Below are positions 58,236 through 64,000 of a stretch of DNA of 64,000 nt, piece after piece. Position numbers and translations under genes: made by a program. A model generated the notes under the pieces. The model did not search any database. It was not told the origin of the DNA and saw only the letters and a program-made list of their open reading frames with translations. Each line of letters begins with the position of its first letter. The stretch's first letter is position 1. Location: contig NZ_CP150481.1 of NCBI RefSeq assembly GCF_047922965.1, positions 992,001 to 1,056,000 of the forward strand, given 5' to 3'. This DNA comes from Neptunicella plasticusilytica (GTDB lineage Bacteria; Pseudomonadota; Gammaproteobacteria; Enterobacterales; Alteromonadaceae).

Positions 58236-59348
58236 ATGGATTTATCCCCTTTCTTGCAACAAATGGCTGAAACCAATGCGTCGGATCTGTTTGTTACTGT
58301 AGGCTTTCCGGTTAGCGCCAAAATTAATGGCCAGATGACGCCGATCACCCAGCAAAACTTGACTGTTGATCAGGCGCAGGCGTTATGTGACAGCGCGATG
58401 AATGACAAGCAGCAAAAAGAATTTGCCGACACCAAAGAATGTAATTTCGCCATTGCGCGAGAGGGAATAGGGCGTTTTCGGGTAAGTGCCTTTTGGCAAC
58501 GGGATTTACCCGGTATGGTGATTCGCCGCATTGTGACCCAAATTCCCAAGGCTGATGACTTGGGGCTACCGGATATTCTTAAAGATATCATTATGGCTAA
58601 ACGCGGTCTGGTGTTATTTGTGGGGGCCACCGGCACCGGTAAATCCACCTCTCTGGCTGCATTGATGGGCCATCGTAACCAGAATTCTCGCGGCCATATT
58701 CTGACCATTGAAGATCCGATCGAATTTGTCCATGAACATGCTAACTGTGTGGTGACTCAGCGTGAAGTAGGGATTGATACCCAGTCGTTCGACGATGCAC
58801 TGAAAAGCTCGTTGCGCCAGGCGCCCGATGTGATCCTGATTGGGGAAATTCGTTCGATGGAAATCATGGAATACGCCATGTCTTTTGCCGATACCGGTCA
58901 TTTATGTGTGGCCACTCTGCACGCCAACAATGCCAATCAGGCCATTGAGCGAATTATGCATCTGGCACCCAAAGATCAACACGACAAGCTGCGTTTTGAT
59001 TTAAGCCTGAATATGCGCGCCATCGTCGCTCAGCAATTGGTGCCTACCAAGGACGGCAAAGGCCGGGTGGCCGCCATCGAAGTATTACTCAACTCGCCAT
59101 TTGTAAGGGATTTGATTCAGCGTAATGAAATTGGCGGTTTAAAAGAAGCCATGCAAAAAGGTAAAGAGCAGGGCATGCAAACCTTTGATATGGCCTTATA
59201 TGATCTGTACAAACGGGACTTGGTCAGCCTGGATGATGCGCTGCACTGCGCTGATTCACCCAATGATTTGCGCTTGATGATTAAACTGGATACCGGAGAA
59301 GGCACCAGTATGGGTTCGCTGAGCGGCGTTTCTATCGATATAGACTAA
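58236..59348 (+). CDS. pilU: PilT-like ATPase PilU
   Basis: 370 residues, PilT paralogue acting with PilT in forceful retraction. Walker A GATGTGKST (130-138), Asp box ILTIEDPIEFVHEH, Walker B LIGEIRSMEIM, His box GHLCVATLHANN, and the extra C-terminal tail with DTGEGTSMGS typical of PilU. Starts 11 bp after pilT. Confidence 0.96.
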   Translation: MDLSPFLQQMAETNASDLFVTVGFPVSAKINGQMTPITQQNLTVDQAQALCDSAMNDKQQKEFADTKECNFAIAREGIGRFRVSAFWQRDLPGMVIRRIVTQIPKADDLGLPDILKDIIMAKRGLVLFVGATGTGKSTSLAALMGHRNQNSRGHILTIEDPIEFVHEHANCVVTQREVGIDTQSFDDALKSSLRQAPDVILIGEIRSMEIMEYAMSFADTGHLCVATLHANNANQAIERIMHLAPKDQHDKLRFDLSLNMRAIVAQQLVPTKDGKGRVAAIEVLLNSPFVRDLIQRNEIGGLKEAMQKGKEQGMQTFDMALYDLYKRDLVSLDDALHCADSPNDLRLMIKLDTGEGTSMGSLSGVSIDID

Positions 59349-59361
59349 CCGGAAGACTGTT

Positions 59362-59673
59362 ATGCACAAATTATTTAGCAGTGAAGACCGTTTTATGGTT
59401 TGGCACCTTAAAGAGTTACTGGAACAAAAAGGTGTTCCCTGTTGTATCAAGAATGAATTTGCTATTGGAGCGGCCGGAGATTTATCGCCGCTTGATTGCT
59501 GGCCAGAAGTCTGGGTTACTGATGATGAATGGCTGCCTCAGGCACAAAATATTGTCAATTCCATGCAACAACAGGGAGAAGGCCAGAGTGACTGGCTTTG
59601 TCCCGAATGTGGTGAAGCTAATACCGCCAGTTTTGATATCTGCTGGCAATGCCAACTTCAGCGTCCGGAATAA
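59362..59673 (+). CDS. DUF2007 signal-transducing-type protein with zinc ribbon
   Basis: 103 residues. N-terminal DUF2007 domain (KLFSSEDRFMVWHLKELLEQKGVPCCIKN, given here only as landmark, and LPQAQNIVNSM) with a C-terminal CPECG...CWQC zinc ribbon (about 80-97). DUF2007 resembles the trimeric GlnB-like fold. It lies 13 bp after pilU, so it is probably co-transcribed with the pilus motors, though no role there is known. Confidence 0.82.
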   Translation: MHKLFSSEDRFMVWHLKELLEQKGVPCCIKNEFAIGAAGDLSPLDCWPEVWVTDDEWLPQAQNIVNSMQQQGEGQSDWLCPECGEANTASFDICWQCQLQRPE

Positions 59674-59743
59674 CCCTAACCGGCCACTATCTGAATAAAA
59701 ATTTGTTATTCTAACGGTTCCAATCGCAACATATGCAGACAAT

Positions 59744-60019
59744 ATGCTAACCGACAAAGATAAACTACTCGCTATACACCAGCAATTGACTCAAACCGAC
59801 AACGCCAAAGTGATTTCGCATGTGGAGCGCGAAATAGATGACTGGTATTTAAATACACTAATGATTGAAAACTGCGAAGTGCCATTTAAGTTTAAACGCA
59901 AACAGCAATACCAGAACCTTAAAGGTGCCAGAGTGAACCTCTCTTATTATCCTGCCACCGAGCAGGTGGCAGGGATGGACTTTGAGGTGATGAATGTGGT
60001 GCGGATTAAGCGCTCTTAA
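59744..60019 (+). CDS. Small conserved hypothetical protein
   Basis: 91 residues, soluble, not recognised. Helical N-terminus (DKDKLLAIHQQLTQ), a WYLNTLMIENCEVPFKFKRKQ centre and a C-terminal strand EVMNVVRIKRS. The length and composition look like a real small gene. It overlaps the stop of the convergent cyclophilin gene by 4 bp. Confidence 0.65.
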   Translation: MLTDKDKLLAIHQQLTQTDNAKVISHVEREIDDWYLNTLMIENCEVPFKFKRKQQYQNLKGARVNLSYYPATEQVAGMDFEVMNVVRIKRS

Positions 60020-60879
60020 TCCTGTTCAGTGGCTTTTTCCGCAGGAATAAGTTCGCTAGCCACACCACGATAACAGACGTCAATATTGCCGGTACCTTTG
60101 TAGTAAAAGAACGGATTATCCAGACTGCGGGAACTGGCCAGTTTATTGGCGTAGGTGTCGCCAAATTCATTCTGGATATGCAAATTAAGTTGTTCAGATG
60201 CGCCTAAATCACTGCCTATATGGGCAGATAAAATCTTGCTGCGCTTGGCCGGATCATCAATTACGCCGCCGTTATTCGGATCACCCCGTTTAACCGCCTG
60301 TATATGTTGCATACCGTAAATCACCCGGCCAAATACGCTCATATTGCGATCCAGATGGCGCGGCGCCTGACCAATATTAATGTAAAAATCAGTCGTACCA
60401 GTGTTAATCTCGTTGCTGCGTGCCATCGCCACAACGCCATAACAATGCAATAGCCATTCGACCTTATCCTTAGGATCCCGACCGGCGGCAAAACCATGCA
60501 AAATACCCGTCTCAGCAGCTAAAAACTCCGGTGACTGTACCAGACGGAAACTGTCATCTTTTGATAGTGGTCGAGTAAATTCGGCTTGTAACGGAGCCTT
60601 ATTGTCACTTGGTTTCTGTTCGCTGATATCTCCCGCCTGCGCCACAAAACCGTCAATCACCCGGTAAAAATCCAGCCCGTCATAAAAACCTTCGCGCACC
60701 AATGCTTGGAACTGTTTAACATGATTGGGAGCCATAAAAGGTGCCAGTTCGATCACCACGGTGCCGGTGTCGAGTTGTAGGTACACCAGATTGTTCTGCT
60801 GGGGAATACGCCAGTCGGCGTCTTGCGCCTGACAGATTCCACTCAATAATATCAGGCAAGCCAAAAAACAGTTTTTCAT
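60016..60879 (-). CDS. Periplasmic peptidyl-prolyl isomerase, cyclophilin type
   Basis: 287 residues. The ATG at 60879 (AGGAAA upstream) begins a signal peptide cleaved after GICQA; the longer frame adds 20 residues before it. Cyclophilin core: LDTGTVVIELAPFMAPNHVKQF, FYRVIDGFVAQAGD (Arg kept, the usual His before it is Tyr), VAMARSNEINTGTTDFYIN and FGRVIYGMQHIQ. An insertion in the middle and a C-terminal extension make it longer than PpiA (about 190). Confidence 0.88.
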   Translation of the reverse strand: MKNCFLACLILLSGICQAQDADWRIPQQNNLVYLQLDTGTVVIELAPFMAPNHVKQFQALVREGFYDGLDFYRVIDGFVAQAGDISEQKPSDNKAPLQAEFTRPLSKDDSFRLVQSPEFLAAETGILHGFAAGRDPKDKVEWLLHCYGVVAMARSNEINTGTTDFYINIGQAPRHLDRNMSVFGRVIYGMQHIQAVKRGDPNNGGVIDDPAKRSKILSAHIGSDLGASEQLNLHIQNEFGDTYANKLASSRSLDNPFFYYKGTGNIDVCYRGVASELIPAEKATEQD

Positions 60880-60951
60880 CTTTTTATTTCCTGTAGGGGG
60901 GGACTTTTGTGTTTTAATAGTAAGTGAGCTTAAAAACAAAAGGAATTGAAT

Positions 60952-62022
60952 ATGTGCTTTGATCGATCAACAACAATTTCTGTCAAGACTCTCGCTGCCG
61001 CGATTCAGTTAGTCCTCTTAGGTGTTCCCGCTGCTTTTGCCCAAGATGCCGATCAATCCGCTCAAATAAAGGAACGAGTTACTCCTCAATATCCGAGAAG
61101 CCAGGCGCGTAAAGGCCAGGAAGGTTGGGTACAGCTGAGCTATGTGATTGATGAGCAGGGACAGGTTATTGATCCTTTTATTATTGATTCGTCGGGTATA
61201 GAAGGATTTGAAAAATCTGCACTTAATGCGGTTTCCAAATGGCAATTTGCTCCAGCCATGCAAAATGGTAAACCAGTGCAGCAATGTGAGAATAAGTTAC
61301 AACTGGATTTTAAGTTAGACAATGCCCCCAAAGGCGGTACCAGAAAATTTGTAAAACTAATGCGTCGATTTAATGATTATCTAACTGCAAATAAGCTAGA
61401 ACAAGCCCAAGCCACATTGGACGAACTGGAAGACATTCCGCGCTGGAATTATTACGAGGCTGCATTTTTTGACTTAGCTAAATCCAATTATGCCCGTGCA
61501 ACCGGTCAGCCTGAGGAACAACTGAATTATCTAAGCAATGCGTTAATTAGCAAAGGTGAATATTTGCCCAAAAAGATTTACGCCGCCGGTTTGCAAGAAA
61601 GGTTTATTCTGGAAATACAACAAAACAAGCTGATGGATGCATTGGATACCTTTGATGTGATGCAAAATTCAGAATCGGAACTGAATAGTGAAGTGGTTAA
61701 CAGCGTACAACAGGCGGCGCAGAAGATTCATGATTTTATTGATAGTGACAATCCGATTGCTGTCAGTGCTACTATCGGCCAGCGCGGATACTGGCGTCAC
61801 ACTTTGAGTCGCAAAGCTTTTTCATTTGTTGATATCAATGGCAAAATTGATGATATGGATATCCGCTGTGACAAGCACCGTAACAAGTTTGATGTTAAAC
61901 GGGATAAAATGTGGAACATTCCGCTGCAGTGGGGCGAATGTAATGTTTTTGTGCGTGGTGAGCAAGGCGCCCGTTTCAAGTTGGTCGAACTCACTGGCGA
62001 ACAACAAACCACTACTCTTTGA
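60952..62022 (+). CDS. Periplasmic protein with TonB C-terminal domain
   Basis: 356 residues. The ATG at 60952 has AAAGGA 7 bp upstream. A cleavable signal peptide ends PAAFA (residue 30) and replaces the membrane anchor and Pro-rich arm of true TonB. A TonB-C domain follows at about 38-118 (VTPQYPRSQARKGQEGWVQL, ALNAVSKWQFAPA), then a helical repeat region (about 125-275) and a beta C-terminal domain. It may act in the periplasm as an adapter rather than an energy transducer. Divergent from the cyclophilin gene. Confidence 0.78.
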   Translation: MCFDRSTTISVKTLAAAIQLVLLGVPAAFAQDADQSAQIKERVTPQYPRSQARKGQEGWVQLSYVIDEQGQVIDPFIIDSSGIEGFEKSALNAVSKWQFAPAMQNGKPVQQCENKLQLDFKLDNAPKGGTRKFVKLMRRFNDYLTANKLEQAQATLDELEDIPRWNYYEAAFFDLAKSNYARATGQPEEQLNYLSNALISKGEYLPKKIYAAGLQERFILEIQQNKLMDALDTFDVMQNSESELNSEVVNSVQQAAQKIHDFIDSDNPIAVSATIGQRGYWRHTLSRKAFSFVDINGKIDDMDIRCDKHRNKFDVKRDKMWNIPLQWGECNVFVRGEQGARFKLVELTGEQQTTTL

Positions 62023-62033
62023 ACGACAAGAGG

Positions 62034-63761
62034 TTATGAGGGAACAGCTACTTCATCCTGATAAGCATACACTTTGTTACGCCCTGACTCTTTGCTGCGA
62101 TACAAGGCTTGATCGGCGCAGGCAAACAATTTGTCTAAATCGTAACCGGCCTGGGCATTATGACTAATGCCAAAACTGGCGGTGATCTTAAACTGATGGC
62201 CGGTTTCACTGGTACTGATATTGGCAATGGCTTGGCGGCAGGATTCCGCCAGCTGATTGGCTTTGTCGGTACCGCAACCCGGCAATAGAATAGCAAATTC
62301 CTCGCCCCCCAGTCGACCAATAATATCATTGGCCCGGCACATCTTTTGTACGGCCAAAACGGCTTGCTTCAAAGCCCAGTCGCCGACCTGATGGCCATAG
62401 TTATCATTAACTTGTTTAAAATGATCCAGATCGAACACAATAAAACTGACTTCCTGGCGGGTTTTCTGGCAGTAGTTCAGGCTTGTCTCGGCCTGACTGG
62501 TAAAGTAGTGGCGGTTGCAAATACCGGTCAGTTCATCGGTTTGGGCAATTTTACGTAACATTTTATGGGTAATACGGCTCTTAATCAGCCAAATTATCGC
62601 AATACCCAATAATAACACCGTGCAGGTTAATAAGAGTTGAGTATTACGAGTTCTTTCCGCTACCAACTCGGTTTGCGTCATTAGCAATTTGTTTTCTTTA
62701 TTGAGCAGTTTTAACTGATTGTCACGGTCAATTTTGGCTTTTTGAATAGCCAGTTTTTGCGCCATTTTGTCGTCAAAATCACGTTTCTCTAGAGCTTTAA
62801 ACTTTTTAAAAAAAACTAATGACTCTTGATAGTTTTTATTTCTCTCACTCAGTTGGGATAAGACTTTAAAAGCGACAAGATGAGAATAGTAAAAGTCATC
62901 TGAAGAGTAGTTATTAATGATATCTTCAGCATAAGGGGCAGCGGATTCCAGATTGCCAGAGCCTTCATAGGCTTCGATTAGTAATGAAATAAAAAATGAA
63001 GTTAAACTCTGAAAATTTAAACTTTTAACGGTATCAATATTCTCCAATAGTATTTTCTGGGCGCGTTGGGGTTGTTTCTGGTCAATGTAGTACTGAGCGA
63101 GATTCGTAACTATAGCTTGTGCCAAAACTGTTTCACCAAGAGATTGGCAAAAACTGATAGCCTCTTTAAAGTTGTATTCTGTAATATTGCTATTAGATAG
63201 TTTTATGTCAGCATATAGCTTCTTATTCATTGCCGAACAAATTGTTCTATCATTTGAAGTCGTTTCAATTAAAAGTTGCGCGTGGCTTCGGGCACTCGAA
63301 TATTCTTGTATGTTGGTATAAAAAGAAATAGTGGCAATAGCCGCATAATCTTTAATGTTTATATCATCAATTTTGACCATTGCATGCCGTAACAATTCAA
63401 TGGTGGTAAAGGCCTTATTCCACTCGTGAAGACCAGAATAGCTATTTAATAAAGAGCTTAGCGCTCTGGTACGAATATCGCTAAATGGTGTGTTATTAGC
63501 AAGTGCTTCCATTTGTGAAATACCATTCTGAGTTTCTCCTTTCATTAAAGTCGAAAATGCCTTCAGGAATGAGTAAATGGCTTGCTGTTTTTCATTAAGC
63601 TGCTCGACCGGAATAGATGCAAGCAGTTGTGCTGATTCATCTGGTGCTGATGTTCTTAAATGATCAGCTTGTTTCAGGACATCATTTATGCCGTTCGCTA
63701 TAACCGTAAACGGGAAAAAGCATAGAAAAAGGAATACTGCTTGTATAAATAATTTATACAT
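62034..63761 (-). CDS. TPR-GGDEF diguanylate cyclase
   Basis: 575 residues. Signal peptide to about 22, a periplasmic TPR-like helical sensor region (about 25-340), coiled coil, a transmembrane helix near 375-397 (LLLTCTVLLLGIAIIWLI), then a GGDEF domain. Catalytic GGEEF is at 485-489 and an intact inhibitory RxxD site (RAND) at 476-479, so it should be an active, feedback-regulated c-di-GMP synthase. No EAL domain. It follows a small peptide gene and a hairpin on the same strand. Confidence 0.92.
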   Translation of the reverse strand: MYKLFIQAVFLFLCFFPFTVIANGINDVLKQADHLRTSAPDESAQLLASIPVEQLNEKQQAIYSFLKAFSTLMKGETQNGISQMEALANNTPFSDIRTRALSSLLNSYSGLHEWNKAFTTIELLRHAMVKIDDINIKDYAAIATISFYTNIQEYSSARSHAQLLIETTSNDRTICSAMNKKLYADIKLSNSNITEYNFKEAISFCQSLGETVLAQAIVTNLAQYYIDQKQPQRAQKILLENIDTVKSLNFQSLTSFFISLLIEAYEGSGNLESAAPYAEDIINNYSSDDFYYSHLVAFKVLSQLSERNKNYQESLVFFKKFKALEKRDFDDKMAQKLAIQKAKIDRDNQLKLLNKENKLLMTQTELVAERTRNTQLLLTCTVLLLGIAIIWLIKSRITHKMLRKIAQTDELTGICNRHYFTSQAETSLNYCQKTRQEVSFIVFDLDHFKQVNDNYGHQVGDWALKQAVLAVQKMCRANDIIGRLGGEEFAILLPGCGTDKANQLAESCRQAIANISTSETGHQFKITASFGISHNAQAGYDLDKLFACADQALYRSKESGRNKVYAYQDEVAVPS

Positions 63762-63775
63762 CTATTTCGCTAAAT

Positions 63776-63798
63776 CGCGATAACTGTCAGTTATCGCG
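63776..63798. other. Perfect 23-bp palindrome between the small peptide gene and the GGDEF gene
   Basis: Arms CGCGATAACTG (63776-63786) and CAGTTATCGCG (63788-63798) around a single T. It spans the stop codon of the peptide gene and ends 15 bp before the GGDEF start codon. As RNA it forms a stable hairpin without a U-tract, so it could attenuate translation or protect the upstream mRNA; as DNA it could bind a dimeric regulator. Confidence 0.75.
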
Positions 63799-63963
63799 CT
63801 CATCTTCGTCCTCATCATCAGGACATTCATGCGTTAATGGAGGAATGACTTCGTCGTCACTTTGACCTAATTTTATCAGAGAGTCGAGATCATTTTGCGA
63901 TAAATCAGCTTTGTTGAAAGTTGAGTCTGCGCCCAATTTTTCCAAAAGTTGTATTGCTGTCAT
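63787..63963 (-). CDS. Small acidic peptide, leader-peptide-like, unknown function
   Basis: A 58-residue frame from the ATG at 63963 with AAAGGA upstream. The N-terminal half is amphipathic and helical (TAIQLLEKLGADSTFNK, then LSQNDLDSLIKLG), the C-terminal part is very acidic with one Cys (HECPDDEDEDERDN). The N-terminus recalls leader regions of Nif11-type RiPP precursors and small peptides seen beside signalling genes in Alteromonadales, but no family can be claimed. It lies 25 bp upstream of the GGDEF gene on the same strand. Confidence 0.6.
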   Translation of the reverse strand: MTAIQLLEKLGADSTFNKADLSQNDLDSLIKLGQSDDEVIPPLTHECPDDEDEDERDN

Positions 63964-64000
63964 ATTGTTTTCCTTTGAATACTTAAAGTTGTTGTTCTTG

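Overview
The window is chromosomal DNA from a gammaproteobacterium, almost certainly of the order Alteromonadales (Alteromonadaceae-like; genus not assigned). Evidence is the complete rRNA operon with tRNA-Ile and tRNA-Ala in the spacer, the thrL-thrABC operon, the pilTU/yggS/proC/yggT block, a DUF3545 gene, and the order ileS-lspA-fkpB-ispH followed by minor pilin genes. Most of it is core genome. No prophage, insertion sequence or CRISPR array was seen.

Layout. 1-2.5 kb: 3' end of a flavin-dependent tryptophan halogenase, a 2-oxoglutarate/Fe(II)-dioxygenase-like DUF6445 protein and two unknown genes. 2.6-10.2 kb: murJ, ribF, ileS, lspA, fkpB, ispH. 10.4-17.9 kb: minor pilin/adhesin operon pilV-pilW-pilX-pilY1-pilE with a convergent GspH/FimT pseudopilin gene; PilY1 carries two related domains inside its von Willebrand A domain. 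18-24.6 kb: nadE-glnB, bamD, rluD-pgeF, and clpB behind a sigma32-type promoter. 24.6-28.4 kb: a PrsT-like TPR protein and a PEP-CTERM protein on the minus strand behind a sigma54-type promoter. 28.5-35.7 kb: pssA, then an rrn operon (two promoters, 16S, tRNA-Ile, tRNA-Ala, 23S, 5S), followed by a hairpin-rich stretch closed by a second copy of the 5S tail and a second terminator.

35.8-42.7 kb: CheY-like receiver plus a secreted alpha/beta-hydrolase-fold protein lacking its nucleophile, a TetR-controlled ABC-2 exporter operon, and a GT-C-type membrane protein. 42.7-48.4 kb: thrL attenuator, thrA, thrB, thrC, ung. 48.4-54.4 kb: DUF3545 gene, GAF histidine kinase, pgi, tal, a macrodomain hydrolase, yaaA. 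54.4-59.7 kb: yggS-proC-yggT-DUF4426 leftwards and pilT-pilU-DUF2007 rightwards, separated by a 127-bp palindromic repeat. 59.7-64 kb: a small unknown gene, a periplasmic cyclophilin, a TonB-C-domain periplasmic protein, and a TPR-GGDEF cyclase preceded by a small acidic peptide gene and a strong hairpin.

Cooperation: the minor pilins and PilY1 at 10-18 kb and the PilT/PilU motors at 57-59 kb serve one type IV pilus. The PrsT/PEP-CTERM pair implies an exosortase system elsewhere in the genome. Many starts were moved from the longest ORF to internal ATG, GTG or TTG codons on the basis of ribosome binding sites and remembered family N-termini. All assignments are by reading; no database search was run.
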